A stretch of 64,000 nt of DNA from DSVZ01 sp037439785 (GCA_037439785.1 JBBIVJ010000020.1:1-64000), one strand, 5' to 3'. Counted from the stretch's first letter, positions 39,853 through 49,461 are shown. Translations and numbers: made by a program. The notes: generated by a model from the sequence alone, not told the origin.

Positions 39853-40851
39853 TCACATCAGCTTGAGTTTGGGCAAGTCCTGGGCGTCCACCAGGCCCAC
39901 CGGCTCGCGGCGGGCGTTGATCACGATCAGGTCGTCAATGTTGCGTTCGTTGAAAATCTTGAGGGCCTCGACCGCCAGGGCGTCCTCCCGCACGCACACC
40001 GGGTGGCGGGTCATGACCCGGCCCAGCGGGCGGCTGAGCACCTGCTCGTCCCGCGCCATGTGCCGGCGCAGGTCGCCGTCGGTGAACACCCCCACCAGCC
40101 GGCCCCGCCCATCCACCACGCTCACGCTGCCGGCCTTGGCGCGGGTCATGACCAGGAGTGCGTCCTTGACGCTGAGGGTGTGGGGGGCCACCGCGTTGCG
40201 CTCGCCCTGGCGCATGATGTCGCGGATGCGCAGCAGCAGGGCGCGGCCGATGGCGCCGGCGGGGTGGCGTTGGGCGAAGTCGCGCGCCTGAAAGCCCCGC
40301 GCCTGCAGCACCGCCATGGCCAGGGCATCCCCCAGCACCAGCATGGCGGTGGTGCTGGCCGTGGGGGCGAGGTTGAAGGGGCAGGCCTCGCGCGGCACCC
40401 GCACCTTGAGCACGTGGTCGCTGTGCCGCGCCAGGGTCGAGCGGGGGTGGCCGGTCATCGCCACCAGCCGGACGGCGAACCGCTTGAGGGCCGGCAGGAG
40501 GTTGAGCAGCTCGTCCGACTCGCCCGAGTAGCTCAGGGCCAGCACCAGGTCGCCGTCGCTGACCAGGCCCAGATCGCCATGCAGGGCATTCACGGGGTCC
40601 AGCACCACCGCGGTGCTGCCGGTACTGGTGAGGGTGGCGGCCAGTTTGCGGCCGATGGCGCCGGACTTGCCGATGCCCACCACCACCACCTTGTTGCGGC
40701 GCCGCAGGGTGTCCACCACCGCCGCCACCACGGCGGCAAAACCGGCATCCAACTGGGCGCGCACGGCCCGCAGGCCGGCCAGCTCCAGGTCGAACACCTG
40801 ACGGGCACGCCGGAGAGCGGCCCGGGCCGGGTCGGACGGGGGGCGGGGCAT
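39853..40851 (-). CDS. kdsD: KpsF/GutQ-type D-arabinose 5-phosphate isomerase
   Basis: A 332-residue SIS-plus-CBS protein. The SIS domain has VVVVGIGKSGAIGRKLAAT and ALSYSGESDELLNLL. The C-terminal pair of CBS domains has VFTDGDLRRHM and INARREPVGLVDAQDLPKL. The family converts D-ribulose 5-phosphate to D-arabinose 5-phosphate for KDO in lipopolysaccharide. It lies between pheA and the hydrolase with gaps of only 3 and 16 bases, so it is probably in the scp-pheA operon. Confidence 0.93.
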   Translation of the reverse strand: MPRPPSDPARAALRRARQVFDLELAGLRAVRAQLDAGFAAVVAAVVDTLRRRNKVVVVGIGKSGAIGRKLAATLTSTGSTAVVLDPVNALHGDLGLVSDGDLVLALSYSGESDELLNLLPALKRFAVRLVAMTGHPRSTLARHSDHVLKVRVPREACPFNLAPTASTTAMLVLGDALAMAVLQARGFQARDFAQRHPAGAIGRALLLRIRDIMRQGERNAVAPHTLSVKDALLVMTRAKAGSVSVVDGRGRLVGVFTDGDLRRHMARDEQVLSRPLGRVMTRHPVCVREDALAVEALKIFNERNIDDLIVINARREPVGLVDAQDLPKLKLM

Positions 40852-40854
40852 GGC

Positions 40855-41916
40855 TTACTCGGCGACCGGATAGGAACCGAGCACCTTGACGAAGACGCAA
40901 TGCCGGCCCAGCTCGGAGATGGCCCGCGCCACCTTGGGGTCTTGGGCGTGGCCGTCGCAGTCCACGAAGAAGTAGTACTGCCAGGCTTTGCGCTTGCTGG
41001 GGCGGGACTCGATCTTGGTCATGTTGATGCGGTACTTGCGGAAGGGGGCGATGGCGCCGTGGAGGGCACCGGGGCGGTCCGCCACGCAGAACATGAGGCT
41101 GGTGCGGTCGTGGCCGGTGGGGGCGGAGCACTGGCGGCCGAGCACCAGGAAGCGGGTGGCGTTGTCGGCGTTGTCCTGGATGTTGTGTTCGAGCACCGGC
41201 AGGCCGTACTGCTCGGCGGCCAGCAGCCCGGCCACGGCGGCGGCGCCGGGCTCGCGTGCGGCCAGCTCGGCCGAGCGGGCGTTGGAGGCGGTCTCGATGA
41301 TCTCGACGTCCGGCAGGTTCCGGCGCAGCCATTCGCGGCACTGGGCCAGGGACTGGGGATGGATGTAGAGGCGCCGGATGCGGCTGCGGGGGCCCCTGGC
41401 CAGCAGGCACTGGGAGATGGGCATGACGATCTGGGCCACGATGCGCAGTTCGCTGTCCATGAACAGGTCCAGGGTGTGCGTCACCACCCCCTCGGTTGAG
41501 TTCTCGACCGGCACGACGCCGAAGTCGGCGTGGCGCTTGGCCACTTCGCTGAACACGTCGGCGATGGTCTTGTGCGGGGTGTAGCGGACGCTGGTGCCGA
41601 AGCGCTGGAGGGCCGCCTGGTGGGTGAAGGTCGCCGCGGGGCCGAGGTAGGCGATGGTCAGGGGTTTCTCCACGGCCAGGGCGCCGGACATGATCTCGCG
41701 GTAGATCGCGCGCAGGCACTCGTCGGGCAGGGGGCCGCGGTTGAGCCGGCTGATGCGGCGCAGCACACCCTGTTCGCGGTCGGGGGCGTAGATTTCCCGG
41801 CCGTGGCGCTGTTTGAGCAGGCCGATCTCCCGGGCGTGGCGCGCGCGCTCGTTCAGGAGACGCACGATCTGCCGGTCCAGCCGGTCAATGGCCTTGCGGT
41901 GTTCGAGAATGCTCAT
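40855..41916 (-). CDS. pheA: bifunctional chorismate mutase/prephenate dehydratase
   Basis: A 353-residue P-protein. An N-terminal AroQ chorismate mutase (about residues 1-85, starting HRKAIDRLDRQIVRLLNERA) is followed by the prephenate dehydratase domain with AYLGPAATFTHQAA and GVVPVENSTEGVV. The C-terminal ACT domain has SLMFCVADRPGALHGAIAPF. It converts chorismate to phenylpyruvate, the precursor of phenylalanine; the ACT domain suggests feedback control by phenylalanine. The gene is 6 bases downstream of scpB. Confidence 0.95.
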   Translation of the reverse strand: MSILEHRKAIDRLDRQIVRLLNERARHAREIGLLKQRHGREIYAPDREQGVLRRISRLNRGPLPDECLRAIYREIMSGALAVEKPLTIAYLGPAATFTHQAALQRFGTSVRYTPHKTIADVFSEVAKRHADFGVVPVENSTEGVVTHTLDLFMDSELRIVAQIVMPISQCLLARGPRSRIRRLYIHPQSLAQCREWLRRNLPDVEIIETASNARSAELAAREPGAAAVAGLLAAEQYGLPVLEHNIQDNADNATRFLVLGRQCSAPTGHDRTSLMFCVADRPGALHGAIAPFRKYRINMTKIESRPSKRKAWQYYFFVDCDGHAQDPKVARAISELGRHCVFVKVLGSYPVAE

Positions 41917-41922
41917 GGGGAA

Positions 41923-42636
41923 TCAGGCCGGCTCGGTCGCCGGCGGCGCGGGCGGTGGTGCGACCGGGGACGGGGTCTCGGTGGGGGGGGGCGACGGCTG
42001 GGTCAGCGGCTCGGGCGGGGCCGTGGCCAGGCCCGGTTCCACGGTCAACAGGGCCGGTGGGCGTTCCACGGGGATGCGACGCAGTTCGTCGCCGCCGGGC
42101 AGGTCTTCGATCCGCGCCAGGCCGAAGTACTCCAGAAAGGCCGCGGTGGTGCCGTAGGTAACCGGGCGGCCGGCGACGTCGGCCCGGCCGCGGGATTCGA
42201 TGAGCCCCCGCTCGAGCAGGGTTTGCAGCACGCCGTCCACCGACACCCCGCGGATTTGCTCGATTTCGGCGCGGGTGATGGGTTGCCGGTAAGCAATGAT
42301 GGTGAGCGTCTCGAGCGCGGGCTGGGAAAGCCGGGCCGGGCGGGCGCGCTCGCCGGCCAGCACCCGCACCCAGGGGGCGAAGTCCGGCCGGCTGACCAGT
42401 TGCCAGGCCCCGGCCACGCACACCAGGTGGTAGCTGCGGCCGGCGGACTCCAGGTCGGCCTGCAATTGTTCCAAAGCATCAAGGATGTCGCCCGGCCGGG
42501 ATTTTTTGAACGCCCGCACCTCCGGCGTGGGGTCCTGTTCGGCCGCACGGGCCAGCAGGCCGCGAAAGTCGGTCAGACCCAGCGGACCCGGCGCGGCGAA
42601 GAGGAGGGCCTCGAGGACGGACTTGAGCTCGGTCAT
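41923..42636 (-). CDS. scpB: segregation and condensation protein ScpB
   Basis: A 237-residue ScpB, which binds ScpA and the SMC ATPase in chromosome condensation. The two winged-helix domains contain LEALLFAAPGPLGLTDF and LSQPALETLTIIAYRQPITRAEIEQIRGVSVDGVL. The last 60 residues are Pro/Thr/Ala-rich and probably disordered. It overlaps scpA by 4 bases (ATGA). SMC itself is not in the window. Confidence 0.95.
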   Translation of the reverse strand: MTELKSVLEALLFAAPGPLGLTDFRGLLARAAEQDPTPEVRAFKKSRPGDILDALEQLQADLESAGRSYHLVCVAGAWQLVSRPDFAPWVRVLAGERARPARLSQPALETLTIIAYRQPITRAEIEQIRGVSVDGVLQTLLERGLIESRGRADVAGRPVTYGTTAAFLEYFGLARIEDLPGGDELRRIPVERPPALLTVEPGLATAPPEPLTQPSPPPTETPSPVAPPPAPPATEPA

Positions 42637-43478
42637 GACGGGTCGGCAGCGGGTTCAGCCGCGGCAGGGGTGAAGGGCGGGGCGTCGGGACGTTTGGGAT
42701 CGGGCGGGACCTCCGCACCGGCTTCCGCGTCGGCAACAGGGTAGTCCTCCGCGGCAGGGGCAAAAGCCTCGATGTAAATCTCGCCGAAAGGCTCGTCCTG
42801 GATGGCCCGCGCCACGCGCAGCCGGATCAGTTCCAGCAGGGCCAGAAAGGTGACCACGATTTCCGCGCGGTGTCCGGCGGGGTCGAAGAATTCCTCGAAG
42901 TGGAAACGCCGGCCCTCCGCCAGGCGGAGGCTAAGTGATTCGAGCTTTTCGCTCACGGTCCAGCGGTCCTCGACGATCTCTCCCGGGCGGGTACGGGCCT
43001 GGAAGCGTTGGAGAAGGGCATTGAGCGCCCCGATCAGGTCGAAGAGCGAGACGGCGGGCCGGGGTGTGGGCGCCGGGGCCTCCAGGGGGGGGGGCAGGCG
43101 CGGAAAGGATTGGGCGCGCCGCTGTTCGAGGTGCTGGAGGTCCGCCGCGGCGTCCTTGTACTTCTTGTACTCGACCAGCCGGCGGATCAGTTCCCAGCGC
43201 GGGTCCTCGATCTCCTCCTCGTCCGCGGCGGCGGCGGCTTGCTGGTCCCGCGGGAGCAGTTCGTGGCTCTTGATGAGCATGAGGGTGGCGGCCATGACCA
43301 GGAACTCGCCGGCCAGGTCCAGGTCCAGTTCCTTCATCAACTCGACGTATTCGATGAACTGGGTGGCCAGCCGGGTGAGGTTGACCTGGTAGATGTCCAC
43401 CTCCTCCTTCTTTACCAGGTAAAGCAGGAGGTCGAGCGGGCCTTCAAAGACCGGAAACTGGACCTTGTAGCCAACCAT
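42633..43478 (-). CDS. scpA: segregation and condensation protein ScpA
   Basis: A 281-residue kleisin ScpA, the bridge between SMC heads and ScpB. The N-terminal helix region reads VFEGPLDLLLYLVKKEEVDIYQV, and VMAATLMLIKSHELLPRD follows. The C-terminal winged helix contains VTFLALLELIRLRVARAIQDEPFGEI. The start at 43478 (MVGYKVQFPVFEGPLD) matches the usual ScpA start; a longer open frame to 43694 is Arg-rich and rejected. It heads the scpA-scpB-pheA-kpsF run. Confidence 0.95.
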   Translation of the reverse strand: MVGYKVQFPVFEGPLDLLLYLVKKEEVDIYQVNLTRLATQFIEYVELMKELDLDLAGEFLVMAATLMLIKSHELLPRDQQAAAAADEEEIEDPRWELIRRLVEYKKYKDAAADLQHLEQRRAQSFPRLPPPLEAPAPTPRPAVSLFDLIGALNALLQRFQARTRPGEIVEDRWTVSEKLESLSLRLAEGRRFHFEEFFDPAGHRAEIVVTFLALLELIRLRVARAIQDEPFGEIYIEAFAPAAEDYPVADAEAGAEVPPDPKRPDAPPFTPAAAEPAADPS

Positions 43479-43794
43479 GAGCACCGGCGGCGCCACGCGG
43501 CGAATACGACACGCTACCCAAAGCGGCGGCAGTTGGCAATGAGGACACCTGCGCGTTCTGAACCGGCGGCCGTCCCTGTTGGAAAGGCCTTGGAGACTGA
43601 AGCGGGCCCTGGTCGGGCCGGGGGAGCGCGGGTTATCCGCCCCACTTGCTCTGTTCCACAGGGCGGCAGGGGTGTGGTTCGCCCTCCGGCGCACGACCCT
43701 CTACCGTTGGGGCCAATAAAACACCCCCAAACCTCCTGCCCGTCGCGGGGGCGACGAGCCACGGGACGGGGGCAAGCTGGGTATGCTCGCCGTT
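43479..43794. other. intergenic region upstream of scpA
   Basis: About 316 bases between scpA and the winged-helix gene, both minus strand. On the minus strand TTGCCA and TAGCGT occur with 17-base spacing, a weak promoter candidate for scpA. I see no gene or strong hairpin. Confidence 0.35.
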
Positions 43795-44268
43795 TCAGGA
43801 CTTGGGCGGAGAGGGGCTCACCCACGCGTAAGTGGCCGGCGCCACCTTCTTGATTTCCTTCACGCGGCTGCCGGTGGCGTTGAACCAGACGTAGATGCGT
43901 TGCGGATTCACGCCCAGCTTGGCGGCCAGATCGCGCACGGTCAGGCCCGTTTTGCCGGCGGCCTGCAGCAGGGCCACGATCTTGTTCTTGAGTTTACCGG
44001 GGCGGTTGCTCCGGGGCGTGGGCGCACCGGGGGCGGCCGGTTTGGACGCCGGTTTGGCCGTTGGTTTGGCCGTTGATTTGGCCGTTGGTTTGGCCGCCGC
44101 ACGCGCGCGGGCCGGTTTGGCGGGCGGGGTCGTCGGGGCGGTTTGACTGCCGGCAAAGGCGTTCAGTTTGGCGTCAATCCGCGCCACGCGGGCAAGCAGG
44201 GCCTCCTTTTCCTTGAGGAGGCTTCCCAAAACTTTGAGGTCTGCCGATGTGAGTTGTGACAGGTTCAT
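43795..44268 (-). CDS. DNA-binding protein with lysine-rich PTAKPTAKP linker and C-terminal HTH
   Basis: A 157-residue protein. A helical N-terminus (MNLSQLTSADLKVLGSLLKEKEALL) is followed by an Ala/Lys/Pro tail with PTAKPTAKP-type repeats (about residues 60-90), like the tail of histone H1-like proteins. The C-terminus carries a helix-turn-helix/winged helix (GLTVRDLAAKLGVNPQRIYVWFN). I do not recognise a named family. DNA binding is inferred from the HTH and basic linker; the Lys-rich repeats suggest nucleoid association. ATG at 44268 is preferred because 44301 adds 11 odd residues. Confidence 0.7.
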   Translation of the reverse strand: MNLSQLTSADLKVLGSLLKEKEALLARVARIDAKLNAFAGSQTAPTTPPAKPARARAAAKPTAKSTAKPTAKPASKPAAPGAPTPRSNRPGKLKNKIVALLQAAGKTGLTVRDLAAKLGVNPQRIYVWFNATGSRVKEIKKVAPATYAWVSPSPPKS

Positions 44269-44416
44269 GCGCAAGCAATCTAAGTCGTCGGGCCGTCTCA
44301 AGGCAAGCTTTCTTTAAGCGGCTCCAGCGGCCTGAGAGAGCCTGTCGCCGCCGCCACGGGCTTTCTACTTCATCGGCCGCGCCGGCGCCGCCTCGGAAAA
44401 GGCGAAGGGGGTGCGG

Positions 44417-47326
44417 TCAAAAACCTGGCGGGGCGTTGGTGCGGCCCAGATACAACATGAGATTGATCGCCGAAGCGGGGCCGACGCCGTTGAGCAGATA
44501 GCCGGCGTCGAGGGCCTTCTCGATGCGCAACTTGGACTCTTCTAGGTGGGCGCGGGTGTAAGCATCCAACCCGGACTGGCCCAAGGTACGGGCGAGGCGG
44601 GCGCTGAGTTGACGCAGGTGCATGAGGGCGAGGTTGGCAATGGGTTTGTGCGCGGCCTGGCTCCAGGTGCCCGGCATACTCAGGTCAATGAGTCGTTCCA
44701 GATATTCGCGCTGCAGATTGCGGCGCAGGCTCGAGATCATGGGCGTCCGTTCGGAGGCGCGGTCCGCCGGCCGGTCCAGCTCGGACCAGATTTCGGTTTC
44801 GAGGGAGCGGAGGATTTCCGGCAGGGTGATCATGTCCTCCTCGGGCGGGGTCATGCGTTCATTGTCAAACACGCGGCCGAGGGTGTCGGGATTCATGAGG
44901 CGGGTGAGGACGACGGCCTGCACGCTCAGGATCCGGTCGTGTATCGGCCAGGTGGCATCCTCGAAGATGGCCGCAAGGTTGTCCCACCACTTGTCGAGGG
45001 TCAGGTGCCGCAGCAGGGCGGGCGTCAATCCATAGGCCTCGTCGCGGAAGGCGTGTTCGAGCACGAACGCCAGGGCGTCACGCTGGTCCCGGACGGGGAC
45101 GACGGCCAGGGGCGGGCGGTTGCCGGGGTCGCCTTTCTTGGTGCGATGGACGAAAGCACCGCCCAGCCAGCCGGACATCATGGTGAGGGCGCGGGTTTGG
45201 AGGGCAAGGGTCATTTCATAGCCGTAGCGGGCACGGGCCCAGCTCTGGCCCTCCTTGACGAATTTTCCCAGGAGCCGTTCGCGGTGGAAGCGGGCGAGCT
45301 CGATCTGCTTGCGGGCGTAGGCCAGCGGGTTGGCGGCGAAGTCGTAGCGGCGGGCCAGGGGATCGGGGCCCATGGTGTCCTCGTCGGTGGCGAACGTCAG
45401 TTCGGGTTGGGATGCCTTGCGGAGGATGGTCTGGAGGGCCTCGGGTTTCTCCGCCAGGGCGTAGCCGTACTCGATGGCCCACTGGTCATAGGGTCCGATT
45501 TCGATCATGCCGTAGTCGCCCTGGTTGGTCCGGTTCTGCCAGTCGTAGATGTTCACGGGCAGGTAATCCATGACCGAGCCGGCGAAGGCCCTGCGGCCTT
45601 TGATCTCCGGGCTGTTGATTTGTTCGAGGGTGTAGATGCTGGAGGCGCGGAAATTGTGACGCAACCCGAGGGTGTGCCCGACCTCGTGGGCGACCAGGTC
45701 CGCCACCAGGGGGCCGATGAACCACTCCGGCACGCCGTCGAGTTCCGCGTCCCTGGCTTCCTCCGGCTTTTCCGGTTTCTTGTCACCATCTTTTTTCCCC
45801 TCTTCGCCCTCCGCGGCTGCGAGGGTTTCGCGGGCCAGATCGAAGGTGGCGCGCATCACCGCCAGGTCCAGGGCGCGGCAATCGGCGGCCCGACACAGCC
45901 CGTTGAACTGGCTGGTGCGGCCGACCAGCCCGTCGAAGTCGTTTTGACCGGCCAGGGGGGCGTTGGCGGTGGTGGCGGGATGGCCGCCGTACCACTGCGG
46001 ACCGTGCTGAAGCAGGTGCGCGATCAGGGCCGGGCGGTTGGCGGGATGCGCCAGGCGCACGCGGGGGTCCCACTGCGGGTGCAGTTGCAACCAGGCGAGC
46101 GTGGTGGGGCCCAGGCCCTCCAGCGCGTATTGGGGGATGGTCTCGTTGAACTGCCGCCAGAAGTGCCGGATCCAGCCGTCGGTGAGGATGATGTCGGCGT
46201 CGAGGATTTGTCCCGTCAGCGGGTCCACCCGGCTGGGGCCGATGGCGGTGCCGACGTTGTTGTTGAGCCAACGGATGAAATTATAGCGCACGTCCTCGGG
46301 GTCCTTCTCCATGTGGGCGCCGGTGGCGGCGTCCTGGTAGTACACCTCCAGGGCGTTGGCGAGGCCGACCTGTTCGAAAGCCTTGTTCCACATCAGCACG
46401 CCCTCGCGCACCCAGCGGCGGTAGCGGATGGGGGTGGTGTGCTCGATGTAAAACACGATGGGATTCTTGGGCGGGCTGACCTTGAGTTTAGGGTCGGCCT
46501 TTTCCAGGTGCCAGCGGTTGATGTAACGGACCTTGCTTTCTTCGGCCTGGTACCTGCCCAGGTCCGTGAAGGCAGTGGTGAAATAGCCCACCCGCTCGTC
46601 GGCCGGCCGCGGTTTGTAGGCGGGGTTGGGAGGGATTTCGCTGATCGAGTAATGCAGGGTCTTGAGCACGCCATCGCGCATGGGCAGCTCGAAGGCCAGC
46701 TCGACGTTGGATGGAAAGGCCTTGGCAGTCTTGATCGTGGCCAGGGCCTTCCGCGCCCCCTGTGCCATGGGGCCGAAGAATTTCTCCGCCTCGCCCACCA
46801 GGAGGGCATCCATGTCAATGACCGGTCCCCACCCGGGCACCAGGGCCAGGATGGGCACATCCACAATCACCCGGTCGGTGAAGAGCCGCTGCACGCTGGC
46901 CCTGGACTCGGCCTCGCCGGTCGAGCGCACGTCCAGGTTGGGGGCGCGCAGCTCCAGCCGCTTGTCGTTGCGCACCCAGTACACGTACAGGTCGCCGGCC
47001 TGGAGTCCGGCGTAGCGCTCGCCGCTGGCCACGGTCAGGGCGATGAAAAACTTCTTCTGGGCGAACTTCTCCGGGAACACCGCCAGCATCTGGTGGTCTT
47101 TGCGGCGGACCCAGATTTGGAACAGGCTCGGCGCCTTGTCTATGGACGAGATGACCTGCTCATGGTCCTTGAGCACCTCGGTATGCGGCGGAAAGTCCGG
47201 CTTGGGGGCGGCGGGGGCGTTGCTGGGTCCGGGCGGGGGATTTTGGGCGTGAACGCCCGCCACCATGACCCCGGCCAGCAGAGCCCTGAGCCCGCGGGTG
47301 AAGGAGACGAAGAAACGGCTTTGCAT
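44417..47326 (-). CDS. large secreted zinc metalloprotease (DUF5117/DUF4953-like)
   Basis: About 969 residues with a signal peptide (GLRALLAGVMVAGVHAQ). The zinc motif HEVGHTLGLRH at residues 547-557 has three ligands in the metzincin spacing. The N-terminal half (DYRYE-like DUF5117/DUF5118 region) includes RDKYINRWHLEK-type and WVREGVLMWNKAFEQ motifs, common in these proteins of Bacteroidetes and Verrucomicrobia. An acidic Lys/Glu loop precedes the zinc motif. The protein family has unknown physiological substrates. It is unrelated to the metzincin at 17,150 except for the zinc site. Confidence 0.82.
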   Translation of the reverse strand: MQSRFFVSFTRGLRALLAGVMVAGVHAQNPPPGPSNAPAAPKPDFPPHTEVLKDHEQVISSIDKAPSLFQIWVRRKDHQMLAVFPEKFAQKKFFIALTVASGERYAGLQAGDLYVYWVRNDKRLELRAPNLDVRSTGEAESRASVQRLFTDRVIVDVPILALVPGWGPVIDMDALLVGEAEKFFGPMAQGARKALATIKTAKAFPSNVELAFELPMRDGVLKTLHYSISEIPPNPAYKPRPADERVGYFTTAFTDLGRYQAEESKVRYINRWHLEKADPKLKVSPPKNPIVFYIEHTTPIRYRRWVREGVLMWNKAFEQVGLANALEVYYQDAATGAHMEKDPEDVRYNFIRWLNNNVGTAIGPSRVDPLTGQILDADIILTDGWIRHFWRQFNETIPQYALEGLGPTTLAWLQLHPQWDPRVRLAHPANRPALIAHLLQHGPQWYGGHPATTANAPLAGQNDFDGLVGRTSQFNGLCRAADCRALDLAVMRATFDLARETLAAAEGEEGKKDGDKKPEKPEEARDAELDGVPEWFIGPLVADLVAHEVGHTLGLRHNFRASSIYTLEQINSPEIKGRRAFAGSVMDYLPVNIYDWQNRTNQGDYGMIEIGPYDQWAIEYGYALAEKPEALQTILRKASQPELTFATDEDTMGPDPLARRYDFAANPLAYARKQIELARFHRERLLGKFVKEGQSWARARYGYEMTLALQTRALTMMSGWLGGAFVHRTKKGDPGNRPPLAVVPVRDQRDALAFVLEHAFRDEAYGLTPALLRHLTLDKWWDNLAAIFEDATWPIHDRILSVQAVVLTRLMNPDTLGRVFDNERMTPPEEDMITLPEILRSLETEIWSELDRPADRASERTPMISSLRRNLQREYLERLIDLSMPGTWSQAAHKPIANLALMHLRQLSARLARTLGQSGLDAYTRAHLEESKLRIEKALDAGYLLNGVGPASAINLMLYLGRTNAPPGF

Positions 47327-47655
47327 GGCCGCATCTTCTCCGCGTCCCGCCCAGGGCAAGCAAGCCGGAAATCATCCCCCCACTCGCCGCCGGGTGCATC
47401 TCAGACTTGCAGAGGTTGTAGCACAGGTTTCCCAACCTGCTGTATCGCCCGATTTCCCAAGCGGCGGCGCGGCGAACGCGGAAGGTCCGCGGGTTGGGAA
47501 ACCCGCGAGACGGCAGAGTGGGAAGTCTGCGCCACGGCCCCCGCGAGAACGGCAAGAAGCTGAGCAGCGCCCACCCGCCGCCGGCACCCGTGCCTTTTCC
47601 GAAGTGGGGGACAAGGCCGGGCGGCCACTGCCTGCCTCCTGCGCTGGCGGCCGGC
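47327..47655. other. intergenic region with two hairpin elements
   Basis: No gene is visible in the roughly 330 bases. Two strong hairpins occur: 47424-47439 (CAGGTT/AACCTG) inside a 32-base element at 47418-47449, and 47488-47507 (CGCGGGTT/AACCCGCG around GGGA). Both contain the core TTGGGAAA on one strand, in opposite orientations. Confidence 0.6.
47418..47449 (-). repeat. dispersed hairpin element, copy A
   Basis: On the minus strand this reads GGCGATACAGCAGG, a TTGGGAAA core, then CCTGTGCTAC. Its flanks match copy B at 49462-49492. The stem CAGGTT/AACCTG surrounds a GGGA loop. Confidence 0.65.
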
Positions 47656-49023
47656 TCAGACGTCGGCCCAGGGCGCGCGGGCCGGCCGCGGCTGCAGGCG
47701 CTGGTTGGCCTCGGCATCATCCACGAACTGCTCCCGCGCGGTATCCCAGCGCAGCGGACGTCGCAGCCGCGTGGCCAGATCACTCAGGTGGCACAGGATG
47801 TCCGCCTGCACCGCGTCCTCGATCGGACAGATGGCGGGGCGGCGCGCCTTGACGGCGTCCAGGAAGTTGCGCACGTGGTGGCTGCTGCGTGGCAGTTGCA
47901 CGTCGCCCGCGCCCCACTTTGTTTCCACCAGCTCCTCCGGGTGGGTGCGAATCTGGGTCCGGTCCACCAGCACCCAGCCCTCAGTGCCTTCGAAGGCCGT
48001 GCCGTGGTCCACCAGCGCGCCGTACTTGGCGCGCCAGTCGTTGAACTGGTTCATCGCCAGCGGTTCGGCGCCGTTGGGGGTGCCGCGGAAATGCAAGGTG
48101 ACGCCATCGGCGAACTCAAAGCGGACCTGCCAGGCCACGGCAGTGTCGCAGGCCCCACTCAGGGGAAACACCCCCTGCCCCTCGACGCGGAGCACCCCCT
48201 GCATCATCGCCGGATGACCCCACAGGGCGATGTCCAGGGGGTGCACCCCCCAGCCGGCGATGAACCCCAGCGCGTAGTCCGAATTGTACCACCACGTCTT
48301 CCACGCCTCCCCTTCGTCGTAGGCCTTGCCCCGCGTGTAGGGCGTCTGCCGGGCCGGCCCCAGCCAGCGGTCATAATCCAGGTCCGTCGGGGGCGGCACC
48401 GGCTCGGTCGAGCCGCCCGGCCGGCTGGCGGCGCACCACACATCCACGTTCTTGAGCCGGCCCAGCCGGCCGTTGCGGACCAGCTCGCACCCCAGTCGGA
48501 ACTGTGCACTGGAGCGCTGCTGGGTGCCGAACTGAAACACCACCCGCTTCTCCCGGCAGAGGGCGCGCAAACGCTGGTCCTCGACCACCGACAAGCCCAT
48601 CGGCTTCTCCAGGTACAGGTCCTTGCCCGCGCGCACCGCCGCCCGGGCGATCGGCACATGCCAGTGGTCGGGTGTGGCGATGAGCACCGCCTCCACCTCC
48701 GGCCGCGCCAGCAGTTCCCGAAAGTCCGCGTACGTGGGCACCGCGCCCTCGCCGTAGGCGGCCTGCACCTGACGGACCGCTTCGGCCAGATGACGCCCCG
48801 ACACGTCGCACAACGCCGCCACCCGGCAATCCGGCTGGTTCAAAAACTGGCCCATCACTCCGCGCCCCTGCGGTCCGACGCCGATGCAGCCGACCTGAAT
48901 GCGGCGGCTCGGCGCCTGGGCGCCGCGGACCGAGGCCGGGAGTATCGTGGGCAGGGCCAGGAGGGCGGCAGCGGTCTGCAAGAAACGGCGGCGCGAAGGG
49001 CGGGCAACCAGGGAGGCTTGCAT
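47656..49023 (-). CDS. Tat-exported Gfo/Idh/MocA family oxidoreductase
   Basis: About 455 residues. The N-terminus SRRRFLQTAAALLALPTI is a twin-arginine signal. The NAD-binding Rossmann fold begins VGCIGVGPQGRGVMGQFL, and the EKP motif is LYLEKPMGLSV. A C-terminal Gfo/Idh/MocA substrate domain has WWYNSDYALGFIAGWGVHPLDIALW. It is a pyranose or cyclitol dehydrogenase type whose sugar substrate is not readable. ATG 49023 is preferred over 49137, which would add a long non-signal extension. Such exported oxidoreductases are abundant in Verrucomicrobia and Planctomycetes. Confidence 0.88.
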   Translation of the reverse strand: MQASLVARPSRRRFLQTAAALLALPTILPASVRGAQAPSRRIQVGCIGVGPQGRGVMGQFLNQPDCRVAALCDVSGRHLAEAVRQVQAAYGEGAVPTYADFRELLARPEVEAVLIATPDHWHVPIARAAVRAGKDLYLEKPMGLSVVEDQRLRALCREKRVVFQFGTQQRSSAQFRLGCELVRNGRLGRLKNVDVWCAASRPGGSTEPVPPPTDLDYDRWLGPARQTPYTRGKAYDEGEAWKTWWYNSDYALGFIAGWGVHPLDIALWGHPAMMQGVLRVEGQGVFPLSGACDTAVAWQVRFEFADGVTLHFRGTPNGAEPLAMNQFNDWRAKYGALVDHGTAFEGTEGWVLVDRTQIRTHPEELVETKWGAGDVQLPRSSHHVRNFLDAVKARRPAICPIEDAVQADILCHLSDLATRLRRPLRWDTAREQFVDDAEANQRLQPRPARAPWADV

Positions 49024-49310
49024 GGCTGCAGCTTGCTCCCCCTCCCGCCGCGGTGCAAGCGACACGTGACACGCGGTTCGGGTGGCCGGAGGCGCCGGTA
49101 AAGTCCGCCCCTGGTCCTGATGGACGGGCATCGGCAAGAACGCGCGAAACGTGGAAACTCAGGAGCAGGTGCGCCGCTGGAAGAGGTTAAAGGGAGTGAA
49201 AGGTGAAAAGGTTAAATGGGAAAGCTGTGAGGCCCGCAGCTCCTCAAATGCGCAGGGCGGAAGGTGGAAGCGGGAACGGGTGTCGGTTTTGGGTTCTCGG
49301 GTCTTGGCCT

Positions 49311-49380
49311 TCGGCGGGTGGTGCAGGCCTCTGGCCTGCCGTCCGGCAGCCGGGACGGCCGCACCACAAGAGGGTGGTGC
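49311..49380 (+). repeat. 70-base direct repeat, copy 1
   Basis: It matches 49602-49671 at 66 of 70 positions by eye. It contains the perfect inverted repeat GCAGGCC-TCT-GGCCTGC at 49323-49339. Confidence 0.8.
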
Positions 49381-49461
49381 GCCCAGCCGCAGGCGTCAGT
49401 CGGTGGAGAGTTGGTCCGCCGCGTGACCGCGGCGACTACGGCGGAGTACCGACTGGCAGTC

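Noticed and set aside
44546..47563. 1005-residue plus-strand open frame opposite the DUF5117-like protease
   Set aside because: It is a shadow of the minus-strand gene, which has a zinc motif and signal peptide.
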